From Idiomarina sp. (GTDB lineage: Bacteria > Pseudomonadota > Gammaproteobacteria > Enterobacterales > Alteromonadaceae), in contig JAFIFP010000001.1 in the NCBI GenBank assembly GCA_020831965.1, forward strand, positions 124,001-188,000: a stretch of 64,000 nucleotides of DNA, written 5' to 3'. The first letter of the stretch is position 1. Each line of letters opens with the position of its first letter. This document shows, one piece after another, positions 55,125-63,878 of the stretch. The translations under genes were made by a program, and so were the position numbers. The notes beneath the pieces are model-generated. The model made no database searches. It worked only from the letters and a program-made list of their open reading frames with translations, and was not told the origin of the DNA.

Positions 55125-56597
55125 ATGAAGTACCGTGACCTGCGTGATTTTATTGCCCAGTTAGAGGCACGTGGTGAGCTTAAGCGCATCACCCAAGAGA
55201 TCGACCCGAATCTGGAAATGACAGAAATTGCCGACCGAACGCTGAAAGCGGGCGGGCCTGCGCTGCTGTTTGAGAACCCGAAAGGGCACAATATTCCCGT
55301 CTTAGCGAATTTGTTTGGTACGCCTGAGCGCGTTGCCTTTGGCATGGGGCAAACGGATGTCGCGGCGCTGCGTGAAGTGGGTCGAGTACTGGCTTATCTA
55401 AAAGAGCCAGAGCCACCGGCCGGGATTAAGGACGCTTTCAGTAAGTTACCGTTGCTGAAGAAAGTGCTGAGTATGGGGCCGAAGGTGTTGAAGAAAGCCC
55501 CCTGCCAAGAGGTCGTCATTGAAGGTGATTCGGTCGACCTCACGCAAATTCCAATTCAGACCTGTTGGCCTGGTGATGTGGGTCCACTGGTGACTTGGGG
55601 TTTGACCGTGACCCGAGGTCCGCTGAAAAAGCGGCAAAATCTTGGGATTTATCGGCAGCAGCTGTTAGGTAAGAATAAATTAATTATGCGCTGGCTAAGC
55701 CACCGTGGTGGTGCGCTTGATTTCCGAGAGTTCTGTAAAGAAAACCCAGGCGAGAAGTTCCCTGTAGCGGTTGCTTTAGGTGCGGATCCGGCAACTATTT
55801 TAGGAGCTGTGACACCGGTACCCGATACCCTGTCAGAATATGCTTTTGCAGGCTTGCTGCGTGACAGTAAAACAGAAGTCGTAAAGTGTCTCGGCAATGA
55901 CTTACAAGTGCCTGCTCAAGCGGAGTTTATTCTGGAGGGTTACATTGACCCAGAGGAAACGGCTGCAGAAGGCCCTTATGGCGATCATACCGGCTACTAC
56001 AACGAAGTAGAGACCTTCCCCGTGTTTACGGTCACGCGTATTACGCATCGTCGTGATCCCATTTATCACAGTACTTATACCGGACGGCCACCTGATGAAC
56101 CGGCTATTTTGGGGGTAGCATTGAACGAAGTGTTTGTCCCCATTTTGCAAAAGCAATTTCCAGAGATTGTCGACTTCTATCTGCCGCCGGAAGGCTGTTC
56201 TTATCGGATGGCAGTGGTGACCATGAAGAAGTCTTATCCGGGTCATGCGAAACGTGTGATGTTGGGGGTGTGGTCGTTCTTGCGGCAGTTTATGTACACC
56301 AAGTTCGTGATTGTCTGTGATGACGACGTTAACGCACGGGATTGGAAAGACGTAATTTGGGCCATGACAACCCGAATGGATCCGGCGCGGGACACCACTT
56401 TTATTGAGAATACGCCGATCGATTATTTAGATTTCGCGTCGCCGGTTTCTGGGTTAGGCTCGAAAATGGGAATGGATGCGACTAACAAGTGGCCGGGTGA
56501 AACGGATCGCGAGTGGGGTGTGCCTATCGCTATGAGCGACGAGGTGATTGCGCGTGTCGATAGTCTTTGGGAAGAGCTAGGAATTTTTGATGAGTAA
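55125..56597 (+). CDS. ubiD: 4-hydroxy-3-polyprenylbenzoate decarboxylase
   Basis: Start taken at ATG 55125 ([20 protein letters not shown]); a GTG at 55113 is in frame and neither has a good ribosome binding site. 490 residues. It is a prenylated-FMN-dependent decarboxylase of ubiquinone synthesis. [35 protein letters not shown], the cofactor- and metal-binding [20 protein letters not shown] and the Glu motif [12 protein letters not shown] are present. fre begins inside its end, the order seen in E. coli. Confidence 0.95.
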   Translation: MKYRDLRDFIAQLEARGELKRITQEIDPNLEMTEIADRTLKAGGPALLFENPKGHNIPVLANLFGTPERVAFGMGQTDVAALREVGRVLAYLKEPEPPAGIKDAFSKLPLLKKVLSMGPKVLKKAPCQEVVIEGDSVDLTQIPIQTCWPGDVGPLVTWGLTVTRGPLKKRQNLGIYRQQLLGKNKLIMRWLSHRGGALDFREFCKENPGEKFPVAVALGADPATILGAVTPVPDTLSEYAFAGLLRDSKTEVVKCLGNDLQVPAQAEFILEGYIDPEETAAEGPYGDHTGYYNEVETFPVFTVTRITHRRDPIYHSTYTGRPPDEPAILGVALNEVFVPILQKQFPEIVDFYLPPEGCSYRMAVVTMKKSYPGHAKRVMLGVWSFLRQFMYTKFVIVCDDDVNARDWKDVIWAMTTRMDPARDTTFIENTPIDYLDFASPVSGLGSKMGMDATNKWPGETDREWGVPIAMSDEVIARVDSLWEELGIFDE

Positions 56598-57294
56598 GCA
56601 GTCACTAACCTGCAAAGTTAATTTAGTTGAGCCATTACATCCTGCGATATTCCGGGTTGAGTTGGAGCCAGAGGCGCCAGTCAGTTATGTGCCGGGACAG
56701 TATATTGCGGTTGTGATGGCCGAGAACGATATTCGTCCGTTCTCTATTGCTTCGACACCGGCCCACGGAAACCGGATTGAGTTGCATATTGGCGCGACCC
56801 CCGACAATCCCTATGCGTGGGATGTGCTTGAGCGCTTGCGCGTGCAGGACACCATTGAGGTAACTGCGCCACAAGGAACCGCCGGGTACCGTTCAGACAA
56901 TCAACGCCCGCTGCTCTTGGTCGCAGGTGGCACCGGGTTCTCTTATGCGTGGGCTATTTTATCGGCCCATTTAGCGTCTGCAGATCCGCGCCCGTTAACC
57001 TTATACTGGGGCGGGAAGCAGCTCCCGGATCTCTATTTCCATGAGCGTCTGCAGGCACTCACCAAGGATGATGCGCGTTTTAGCTATCGGCCTGTGTTGG
57101 AGCAGCCGCCGGCGGCTTGGACTGGTGCGAAAGGTTTCGTGCATCGAGCGGTACTTGAAGAGCACCCTGATTTGTCGGCATTTGATGTCTATGTGGCAGG
57201 ACGCTTTGAGATGGTTCGCGTGTTACGAGACGATTTTCTGCAGCACAATTTACCCGTGTCTCAACTGCATGGAGATGCACTCGGTTATTTGTAG
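56590..57294 (+). CDS. fre: NAD(P)H-flavin reductase
   Basis: Start ATG 56590, overlapping the ubiD stop by 8 bp; 234 residues (233 in E. coli Fre). It reduces free riboflavin and FMN with NAD(P)H. The flavin-contact [10 protein letters not shown] (about residues 46-55), the pyridine nucleotide site [15 protein letters not shown] and the C-terminal [10 protein letters not shown] fit the family. It could supply reduced flavin for the UbiX/UbiD cofactor (inference from position). Confidence 0.94.
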   Translation: MSKQSLTCKVNLVEPLHPAIFRVELEPEAPVSYVPGQYIAVVMAENDIRPFSIASTPAHGNRIELHIGATPDNPYAWDVLERLRVQDTIEVTAPQGTAGYRSDNQRPLLLVAGGTGFSYAWAILSAHLASADPRPLTLYWGGKQLPDLYFHERLQALTKDDARFSYRPVLEQPPAAWTGAKGFVHRAVLEEHPDLSAFDVYVAGRFEMVRVLRDDFLQHNLPVSQLHGDALGYL

Positions 57295-57337
57295 GATAAA
57301 GCGTGGCAGAAGGGAGCTTTGTTGCTAAGGCCGGGAT

Positions 57338-58024
57338 TTAGGGCCAAGGATAAGTCCAAGGCCTCGCGATGTCAGGAAATAACGCCCAATCGAGTGGCAT
57401 AAAGTCTGGCTGCTCTTGCGGGTGCTGAATGCCACGAATCAGTTCACCCTGCCAGCTAAATTCGAGTACCGTGGCATGCAGCATCAGGCGTTCGGCCGGA
57501 GCTCCCTTGTAGCGGTTGTCCCCGATGATCGGCGCGCCTAGGCTCTTTAAAGCGACTCGTAGCTGATGCGTTTTGCCGGTACTCGGCTTCATCACAAATA
57601 GTCGAACTCCTTGTCCCGTACCGTGGCTAAAGAACTGAGTGACCGCAGGGTTGTGGCGCGTCTCGCATAATTTCCATGTGCCATTGCGGCTCCGTTCCAT
57701 ATCCCCTTGAATCGCGCCTTGCTTCTTCTTTGGTTTATTTCCGCCAATGGCCGTATAGAATTTTTGTACTTGTCGTTGTTGAAACAGTTGGCTGAGACCG
57801 GATGCTGCAGCGTGGTGACGCGCCACAAGAAGTACGCCGCTCGTGCCCTTATCGAGGCGATGTACCGGGTATAAGGACTCTCCCGTCAGAGCTTCAAGAT
57901 GAACCATGATACCAGGCACGTTCGCATCTGAATGCATGCTCAGTCCCGAAGGCTTCGCCACGAGGAAAAAGTCGGCATGCTCAATCAGAATATGATGATG
58001 GGACAATTGAGGCTGCGATGACAT
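57338..58024 (-). CDS. RluA-family pseudouridine synthase (TIGR01621-like)
   Basis: 228 residues. The catalytic Asp lies in VHRLDKGTSGVLLVAR (about residues 54-69); ILIEHADFFLVAKPSGLSMH at the start, YTAIGGNKPKKKQGAIQGDM in the middle and the Lys/Gly motif PSTGKTHQLRVALKSLGAPI complete the fold. There is no S4 RNA-binding domain, as in the TIGR01621 subgroup. The target uridine in rRNA or tRNA is unknown. It converges on fre with a 43-bp gap. Confidence 0.88.
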   Translation of the reverse strand: MSSQPQLSHHHILIEHADFFLVAKPSGLSMHSDANVPGIMVHLEALTGESLYPVHRLDKGTSGVLLVARHHAAASGLSQLFQQRQVQKFYTAIGGNKPKKKQGAIQGDMERSRNGTWKLCETRHNPAVTQFFSHGTGQGVRLFVMKPSTGKTHQLRVALKSLGAPIIGDNRYKGAPAERLMLHATVLEFSWQGELIRGIQHPQEQPDFMPLDWALFPDIARPWTYPWP

Positions 58025-58115
58025 GGATGCTATAAACCTATTATCTTAACGGATAGTGAAGCCAAGTTTAGCGTGAAGCCATAGCTTACGGATAGTCTGA
58101 GTTGCAGTTGGCCTG

Positions 58116-58144
58116 TTGTGGCCTGTTCGCGCTTTCGTTATACT
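58116..58144 (+). promoter_or_regulatory. probable promoter of the thiamine operon
   Basis: TTGTGG (58116-58121), 17 bp, TATACT (58139-58144). The -10 matches 5 of 6 positions. Transcription starting near 58151 would enter the TPP aptamer about 30 bases later. Confidence 0.5.
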
Positions 58145-58180
58145 TCGCCGCGACTCGCTTCGGTCAAACGAAGGCAAGTC

Positions 58181-58267
58181 ATTACCAAAGGGGTGCCGAA
58201 AGGCTGAGATGCATACTGCAAACCCTTTGTACCTGATCCGGTTAATACTGGCGTAGGGATTGGTAAT
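58181..58267 (+). ncRNA. TPP riboswitch aptamer (THI element)
   Basis: The conserved core is exact: GGGGTGCC (58190-58197) with GGCTGAGA (58202-58209), ACCCTTTGTACCTGATCCGG (58222-58241) and TAATACTGGCGTAGGGA (58243-58259). The P1 stem is closed by ATTACCAA (58181-58188) and TTGGTAAT (58260-58267). It binds thiamine pyrophosphate and controls the operon 70 bp downstream, whose products fit thiamine uptake. Confidence 0.97.
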
Positions 58268-58289
58268 CAAGACAGACCAATACGGCGTA

Positions 58290-58335
58290 TAACCGGATCT
58301 CATCTTTTTAATGATGTACAAAAAAGAAGAGATCC
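58290..58335 (+). promoter_or_regulatory. riboswitch expression platform: ribosome-binding-site sequestering hairpin
   Basis: GGATCTCATCTTTTT (58295-58309) pairs with AAAAAGAAGAGATCC (58321-58335) in 14 of 15 positions around an 11-base loop. The 3' arm contains the Shine-Dalgarno region AGAAGAG of the start codon at 58338. The bases TAACCGGATC (58290-58299) are also an exact complement of GATCCGGTTA (58235-58244) inside the aptamer, giving a rival 10-bp pairing that would release the ribosome binding site when the aptamer is empty. Confidence 0.8.
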
Positions 58336-58337
58336 TC

Positions 58338-60455
58338 ATGAACTATTCAAGACTGTCACTTGCTGTTTTTACAGCCCTCGTAATGACTCCTCAGGTGCTC
58401 GCGGCAGACGCTGAGCGCTCCGAAGATAAAGAACAAGCCATCGAACGTATCACCGTCACCGGCGATTTTCGCGCACGCGGAATCGAAGACTTGCCTGCAT
58501 CCGTGTCGGTTCTTCGTGCCGACGATTTGCGCCAGCGCAATGCCGAGCATTTAGAGCAGGCACTTGCCATGGCAGCGAACGTGAACTTAGCTTCGGGAGC
58601 TTCTCGCGCAAGCTTCTTGCAAATTCGCGGTGTGGGTGAGCGTAGCCAATTCGCAGATACAGTCACGCCTTCAGTCGGCATTTTGATCGATGGCATTAAC
58701 TACAGCGGTATGGGTTCGGCGGCCACGCTATTTGATATCGGCCGCGTTGAAGTATTCCGTGGTCCTCAAAGCACTCGTTTCGGTGCCGATGGTATGGCGG
58801 GTGTACTTTATTTAACCAGCGAAGCGATTCCTGACTATACGGAAGGCTTAGTTGAATTGTTGTGGGCCAACTACAACACCTATGGCACTGGTGTCGCTGT
58901 GGGGCACCGCTTTAGTGAGACCTTCGCGGGGCGTGCTTCGATTTATCAGTACAACAGCGATGGCTTTATTGAGAACATTCATCTCGACCGTAAAGACACA
59001 CAGAACCATGACGAGCTGACAGTGCGCTTGAATGGTCTGTGGCAGCCGTCTGATGCGTGGGCTGTTGCACTGACTTACCATCGTTTTGATATTGATAATG
59101 GCTATGACGCTTGGTCTCTCGACTTAAATCGTCAGACCCTTTCTGATACTCCAGGTAGCGATACACTTGATAGTCATGCTGGACGTGTTGCAGCGACTTA
59201 TGCAGGAGCAGATGCCTATACCCTGGAGTTGAGTGCGTCCGTGCTAACTGCGAAGTCCGAGTATAGCTATGACGAAGACTGGGCATTCGAAGGGATTCGT
59301 CCAGGTTGGGAATACAATTCTGAAGACAAGTACTTCCGTGATCGTGACCAAGTTGAGCTTGAAGCGCGTTGGCTTTCGGCGCAGCCTATCCAGTTCTTAG
59401 GGCAATCGACGGATTGGTTGTTTGGCCTGTATTGGCAAGATCGTCAGCAAGACCTATTGCGTGAGTATACTTACTTAAACGCTCCCTTTACTAGCCGTTA
59501 TGATACTCAGAACCAAGCGGCCTATGGTGAGTTAAGCCAGCAGTGGACAGAGCGTTTGCGCGCCACAGCAGGACTGCGCTATGAGCGCTATGAAAATGAT
59601 TATGCAGACAGCCGAGGGATTACGGCAGAGCCATCAACGGGTGCGTGGGGCGGTCGTGCGAGTTTAGAGTATCGTTTGCAGCCAAATCAAACGGTCTACG
59701 CTAGCATCGCTCGTGGCTTCAAGTCCGGTGGTGTGAATGGCGAAGCATTAGGGCGTGTTGAAGACCGTAACCTTGAGGAGTTTCGTGATTTCCTTGAAGA
59801 GCGTGCGGTATTCGAACCGGAGTTTCTCACCTCGTTGGAAACGGGTTATCACGCATTCTTCCCAGAACATAGTCTGCGTTTGCATGTGAATGCATTCTAT
59901 AGCTGGCGCGACGACATGCAAGTGAACGCCTACGTAGAGCGAGATGCTATTTTTGTTACCTATCGCGACAATGCATCATCAGGCCGTAACTACGGTATGG
60001 AAGCCAGTATTGAACATGTACCGAGCGACCGCTTACGCTGGTTTGCGAGCCTTGGTTTACTGCGCTCGAAATTCGATGACTTGTTGTTGCAAGATGGCAC
60101 CAACCTACGCGGCCGTAATCAAGCTCACGCGCCTGAATATCAAGCACATGTTGGATTTGAGTATTTAGTACTTCCAAACTTGGAATTCCGTGCCGAAGTA
60201 GACGCGCGTGACGCGTTCTATTATTCCAACACTCACGACGAACGCAGCGAATCTTATCAGTTGATGCATATGCGCTTGAACTACTACTGGCAGCAGTGGG
60301 AATTTAGTTTGTTTGCACGCAACCTGTTAGATGAAGACTTCACGACTCGAGGCTTCTACTTTGGAAATGATCCACGCGATGAGTACACACCCAAGAACTA
60401 CGTGCAGTATGGTGAACCTCGCCGCATTGGTTTGAACGCACGCTTCCGTTTCTAG
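58338..60455 (+). CDS. TonB-dependent receptor, probable thiamine transporter
   Basis: Start at 58338 directly after the riboswitch hairpin; 705 residues. Signal peptide MNYSRLSLAVFTALVMTPQV, then LAA. The TonB-box-like stretch IERITVTGDF and the plug domain (about 45-160, IEDLPASVSVLRADDLRQRN; VEVFRGPQSTRFGADGMAGV) precede a 22-strand-type barrel with VYASIARGFKSGGVN and a C-terminal aromatic residue (ARFRF). The likeness is to siderophore receptors, but the riboswitch and downstream genes make thiamine or a thiamine compound the likely substrate. Confidence 0.9.
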   Translation: MNYSRLSLAVFTALVMTPQVLAADAERSEDKEQAIERITVTGDFRARGIEDLPASVSVLRADDLRQRNAEHLEQALAMAANVNLASGASRASFLQIRGVGERSQFADTVTPSVGILIDGINYSGMGSAATLFDIGRVEVFRGPQSTRFGADGMAGVLYLTSEAIPDYTEGLVELLWANYNTYGTGVAVGHRFSETFAGRASIYQYNSDGFIENIHLDRKDTQNHDELTVRLNGLWQPSDAWAVALTYHRFDIDNGYDAWSLDLNRQTLSDTPGSDTLDSHAGRVAATYAGADAYTLELSASVLTAKSEYSYDEDWAFEGIRPGWEYNSEDKYFRDRDQVELEARWLSAQPIQFLGQSTDWLFGLYWQDRQQDLLREYTYLNAPFTSRYDTQNQAAYGELSQQWTERLRATAGLRYERYENDYADSRGITAEPSTGAWGGRASLEYRLQPNQTVYASIARGFKSGGVNGEALGRVEDRNLEEFRDFLEERAVFEPEFLTSLETGYHAFFPEHSLRLHVNAFYSWRDDMQVNAYVERDAIFVTYRDNASSGRNYGMEASIEHVPSDRLRWFASLGLLRSKFDDLLLQDGTNLRGRNQAHAPEYQAHVGFEYLVLPNLEFRAEVDARDAFYYSNTHDERSESYQLMHMRLNYYWQQWEFSLFARNLLDEDFTTRGFYFGNDPRDEYTPKNYVQYGEPRRIGLNARFRF

Positions 60456-60463
60456 GAGTTGAA

Positions 60464-60724
60464 ATGAAACTTTCAGCAGAAATCTCGTTGTACCCGTTAA
60501 TGACGGAGCAATATCGCGATGTCATTAATCAATTCATCGAGCGGCTGAGTGCACACCCGGACCTTGTGGTCCGGGTGAATACTATGAGTACGCAGATTTT
60601 CGGTGAGTATCGCGACGTGATGCGCATACTGACTGATGAATTGGAGCAGGTATACGCACAAGTGCCGCCACAGATACTGGTATGTAAGTTCATCAATAAG
60701 GATCTGAATCCTTATGCTGGCTGA
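60464..60724 (+). CDS. YkoF/MTH1187-like thiamine-binding protein
   Basis: 86 residues, 8 bp after the receptor gene. A ferredoxin-like fold with the family start KLSAEISLYPL and the segments VVRVNTMSTQIFGEYRDVMR and ILVCKFINKDLN, which in the family line a thiamine-binding groove. It has no signal peptide, so it acts in the cytosol. It may buffer or deliver the vitamin. The end overlaps the permease gene by 11 bp. Confidence 0.82.
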   Translation: MKLSAEISLYPLMTEQYRDVINQFIERLSAHPDLVVRVNTMSTQIFGEYRDVMRILTDELEQVYAQVPPQILVCKFINKDLNPYAG

Positions 60725-61322
60725 ACTTTTTAACGGCAGTGCAGAGCTTATCGCGGTTATCTTAGCGTTGGCGTACGTGATCTTGGCGATTCGTCAAAGC
60801 TTATGGTGCTGGCCTGCGGCCGCAATTAGTGCGTCCATCTATGTGATGCTATTTTTGGAGGGGCGCCTTTTTATGGAGTCCTTCCTGCAGCTGGTATACG
60901 TGCTAATGGCAGGCTATGGCTTCTGGCAATGGAAGTTTGGCAATCGTTCGGGTACCAGCGAGCTGAAGATCTCGACACGCTCACTACGTTGGCACCTCTT
61001 GGCATTCCTCTTTATCCTCGTTGCAACGCTTATCGTGACTTTCGTTCTGACTCGCTATACCAGTCAGGATGCGGCGTTACTCGATAGCTTCACGACCATC
61101 GCGAGTTTAGTCACAACTTACATGGTTGCCAAGAAGGTACTGGAGAACTGGCTGTATTGGATCGTGATTGATGCCTTCTATGTTTATTTGTTTGCTATCA
61201 AAGGCTTCTATTTAACTGCAGGACTTTTCTTGCTCTACCTAGGGATGGCGGGTTACGGTTACCTAAAATGGCGCTCAGATATGCGCTTATTAGAGTTACA
61301 GGCCGCAGAGTCACAGGGATAG
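60714..61322 (+). CDS. pnuT: PnuC-family permease, probable thiamine transporter PnuT
   Basis: 202 residues with about seven membrane segments. The PnuC-type core LWCWPAAAISASIYVMLFLE, then YVLMAGYGFWQWKFG, and a repeat of this pattern near the end (ENWLYWIVIDAFYVYLFAIK; YLGMAGYGYLKWRS) are present. PnuC proteins import nicotinamide riboside by facilitated diffusion; the PnuT branch, placed under TPP riboswitches, imports thiamine, which is then trapped by phosphorylation. The next gene encodes a suitable kinase. Confidence 0.88.
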   Translation: MLAELFNGSAELIAVILALAYVILAIRQSLWCWPAAAISASIYVMLFLEGRLFMESFLQLVYVLMAGYGFWQWKFGNRSGTSELKISTRSLRWHLLAFLFILVATLIVTFVLTRYTSQDAALLDSFTTIASLVTTYMVAKKVLENWLYWIVIDAFYVYLFAIKGFYLTAGLFLLYLGMAGYGYLKWRSDMRLLELQAAESQG

Positions 61323-61332
61323 GAGTTATCGC

Positions 61333-62133
61333 ATGCGAAATTTTCCACATTGGTGCTTGGCCCAGTTGTCGGTCTCCGGCCCTTGGAAAATAGAGCCCAT
61401 TGGCGAGCAACTGACGAATCGAACATGGAAGATCGATAATGGTCAGAAACAGTTTTTGGTCAAGAATTATCGCCACGATCATGCTCTTGGACGCAACGCG
61501 CACCAGGTTGTTGCACTCGATAAACAAGTTGCTGAGGCTGGCATGGGGCCGCGTGTTGAGTGGGCCTCGGAAGCGGAAGGCTTAGTTGTATCGGAGTTCC
61601 TCGTAGGCAATTTAGTGGAACTACGGGCCGATGAAGTACAGCGTATTCGGACTCTGGGTTCTGCACTCGCGAAGATTCATCATCTTCGCCCTGATCAACC
61701 CCGTTGGACTTTGCGCGAGCGGCTGCATCGTTACTGTGAAGTACTCGAGCGTCACGACCCCGAACTTGCGGCTCGCTGCTATCAAGATGTGGAAAGTTAC
61801 GAGAGGTATCTCACTGCGTGGGAGGAAGGGCCTCGTGTGTTCTGTCATCATGACCTTTCGATCGACCATATTTTCTTAACGCCTGAAATCAAGATCATTG
61901 ACTGGGAGTATGCGGGGTACTCGAATCCCGCCGCTGATCTAGCGATGACAGTGATCATGAATGATTTACATGACGAGCAGATTGATTGGGTTTTGGAAGG
62001 TTACAATGAATTGGCGCCATATCCCCTTGCGCGGGAAGAACTGCCTGATTGGCTGCGCTTGGTCGCGTTGGTGAATCGCATCTGGGACAAAGTGCAAAAT
62101 GCCCTACAAAAAAGCGAGCCACATTCAGTGTGA
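61333..62133 (+). CDS. thiamine-kinase-like phosphotransferase (choline kinase/APH fold)
   Basis: 266 residues, 10 bp after the permease. Kinase-like phosphotransferase fold: nucleotide-site Lys in FLVKNYRHD, the catalytic HDLSIDHIFLT (HxDxxxxN-like, with His in the usual Asn position) and the metal-binding IIDWEYAGYSNPAADLA. The context (riboswitch, receptor, binding protein, PnuT) argues for thiamine kinase (ThiK), phosphorylating imported thiamine. A fused thiamine pyrophosphokinase is not present, so another gene must complete TPP synthesis. Its end carries the terminator of the convergent flagellin operon. Confidence 0.78.
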   Translation: MRNFPHWCLAQLSVSGPWKIEPIGEQLTNRTWKIDNGQKQFLVKNYRHDHALGRNAHQVVALDKQVAEAGMGPRVEWASEAEGLVVSEFLVGNLVELRADEVQRIRTLGSALAKIHHLRPDQPRWTLRERLHRYCEVLERHDPELAARCYQDVESYERYLTAWEEGPRVFCHHDLSIDHIFLTPEIKIIDWEYAGYSNPAADLAMTVIMNDLHDEQIDWVLEGYNELAPYPLAREELPDWLRLVALVNRIWDKVQNALQKSEPHSV

Positions 62134-62138
62134 CTCGC
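62108..62138 (-). terminator. intrinsic terminator of the flagellin operon, inside the kinase gene end
   Basis: GCGAGCCACA (62114-62123), TTCAG loop and TGTGACTCGC (62129-62138) form a 10-bp stem with one mismatch. On the minus strand it is followed by six T residues (62113-62108). It overlaps the last 26 bases of the kinase CDS on the other strand. Confidence 0.8.
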
Positions 62139-62161
62139 TTCATCCAACCAAACCTTCATCT

Positions 62162-62965
62162 TTAGCTCAGTAAAGATAAAACCTGCGACTGTTGAGCATT
62201 CGCTTGTCCCTGCACCGTAATGGCTGCATTTTGTCGAATTTGTCCCTGAATGTTCTCCGATGTAGCCATTGCAAAATCCAAGTCACGAAGACGTGAGCGC
62301 GATTCCTGCATATTCACGTTGGTGTTGGCTAACTCCCGTGCTGCTGATTGGAATACATTTTGTTGCGCGCCAAACTCGGCCCGTTGTTCGTTAATGCTAT
62401 CGCGCATGTTATCTAGCTCACTGAGCATGTTTGCGCGCGAGTCTGGGTTGGTGAGGTCGAGATTATCTAAGCCACCTAAGCTGCGCTCTCGCACATTGGG
62501 AAGCTCAACATTAATATTTTGCCCAGCGCTACTGCCGATGAGGAACTCGCGGGTTTCGTTATTACTGAGCAATGGTGAGCCAGCAAATTCAGTCCGCTCA
62601 ATGGTTTGATCAATATTCGAACGTAACTGGTCGACTTCACTTTGCAAAGCGCGGCGATCCGAGTCGCTTAATGCGCCACTGCCTGCTTGAATCGTGAGCT
62701 CACGAATGCGATCGAGGTCAGCACTGATATTCTGCATGCCACCTTCGGCCACTTGCAGCAAGGATACGCCGTCGAAGGCGTTCCCTAGGGACCGTTGATA
62801 GGCTTCACTCTCTGAAGTTAACCGCTCGATAATTTGCATAGCAGCCGCGTCATCGGATGCTCTATCAATACGATTTCCCGACGCCAACTGCCGCATGCGG
62901 TCAGTTTGTTTCTCTTGAATTTGTTGCAAGAGATTCTGAGTGTTGTTGGTATTCTCTATCCGCAT
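62162..62965 (-). CDS. compact flagellin
   Basis: 267 residues. The N-terminal D0/D1 region (NTQNLLQQIQEKQTDRMRQL, ASGNRIDRASDDAA, ISADLDRIRELTIQAGSGAL) and the C-terminal region (GAQQNVFQSAARELANTNVN, MQESRSRLRDLDFAMA, ending QVLSLLS) are present and the variable outer domains are almost absent. The start MRIENTNNTQNLL lacks the usual AQVINTN form. No other flagellar gene is in the window, so it is probably an extra flagellin outside the main cluster. It follows the partner gene by 12 bp. Confidence 0.9.
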   Translation of the reverse strand: MRIENTNNTQNLLQQIQEKQTDRMRQLASGNRIDRASDDAAAMQIIERLTSESEAYQRSLGNAFDGVSLLQVAEGGMQNISADLDRIRELTIQAGSGALSDSDRRALQSEVDQLRSNIDQTIERTEFAGSPLLSNNETREFLIGSSAGQNINVELPNVRERSLGGLDNLDLTNPDSRANMLSELDNMRDSINEQRAEFGAQQNVFQSAARELANTNVNMQESRSRLRDLDFAMATSENIQGQIRQNAAITVQGQANAQQSQVLSLLS

Positions 62966-62977
62966 AATGCCTCCGGA

Positions 62978-63709
62978 TTAACCAAGCAATTGCTGAACTA
63001 AATTCGTGTTCGGCGCTGTTTGTATGGACTGTAACATGGGGGATGACGCATCACGAATAGTCGCGAGCATATCGCCTAAGTCTTCGTTGGACATGCCTCG
63101 AGAGCTTTGTCCCGTGAGCACTTCCATGTCTTGATTATCTTGCCGGTCCAGTACTGACTCTACCCGTTCCGACGCTGTTTGCTGCTGCTCTTGGACGCTC
63201 GCTGACAGTTCTGCAAAGCCGTCTTGAGCCTCGGTTAATAGGTCGTCTAATTCAGTTAATGCGTCGTCATCGAGTTCGTCGAACTCAAATTCATTAAAAC
63301 GTTCAACCCGTTCACTGAGTGCCGCAAACCGGTCGCGATCTTCCTCTGAGAGGTTGTTAAGGCCCTCTGCGGCGGTGAAGTTGTCTACGCTTTGGTTCAA
63401 TTCATCGCGAAGATTGGCTAAGCCTTCGGTATCACCAGGCTCTAGCGTCGAAAAGTCTTCTCGGACTTGTTGGAATCGCCCCTGCAACTCATTGGTTTGC
63501 AGTGTTGCCATACGCGCACGACCTTGATCCGCCATAGCACTGGTAAGTGAGTCTGCTGGTGCTGAAGCGCCGGGTGCTGGCGTGCCGTCTGTTGACGTAC
63601 TACCTGTTGACGCAGGAATATTTTGCGGACTGTTACGCATCGTCAGAGATTCTGACACGATGCTCTGCAACTGAGCGGCCAGTCCTGAGGTACTGGAATC
63701 AATTTGCAT
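62978..63709 (-). CDS. uncharacterised flagellin-linked protein
   Basis: Start at 63709 (MQIDSSTSGLAAQLQSIVSE) with GGGGGAG upstream; 243 residues, no signal peptide or membrane segment. A Pro/Ser/Thr-rich linker (about 36-65) separates an N-terminal helix from an acidic helical body (about 80-195, RFNEFEFDELDDDALTELDD). The C-terminus MLQSIQTAPNTNLVQQLLG resembles the last helix of flagellins (typically QAN..PQ..L.LL). No family is recognised. It is upstream of, and co-transcribed with, the flagellin gene, so a role in flagellin folding, export or as a minor filament part is possible. Confidence 0.65.
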   Translation of the reverse strand: MQIDSSTSGLAAQLQSIVSESLTMRNSPQNIPASTGSTSTDGTPAPGASAPADSLTSAMADQGRARMATLQTNELQGRFQQVREDFSTLEPGDTEGLANLRDELNQSVDNFTAAEGLNNLSEEDRDRFAALSERVERFNEFEFDELDDDALTELDDLLTEAQDGFAELSASVQEQQQTASERVESVLDRQDNQDMEVLTGQSSRGMSNEDLGDMLATIRDASSPMLQSIQTAPNTNLVQQLLG

Positions 63710-63878
63710 AAGACTCCCCCTACAAGAGTGATGCATTGACCCTTAAGTATAGAAGATCCACCCCTGCTTTGTACAATCTTTGGTCGATGTTCACCGAGTC
63801 TTTACTTAAGTGGATGGAATGTATTGAATTCTAGGTATGATAAGGTTTTATGCACGAGAAAATATTGCAGAGTCTGCC

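Noticed and set aside
63720-63810. Sigma-28 promoter before the flagellin-linked gene
   Set aside because: A TAAA with a partial downstream box can be found, but the -10 part differs at several positions from GCCGATAA; not strong enough to list.
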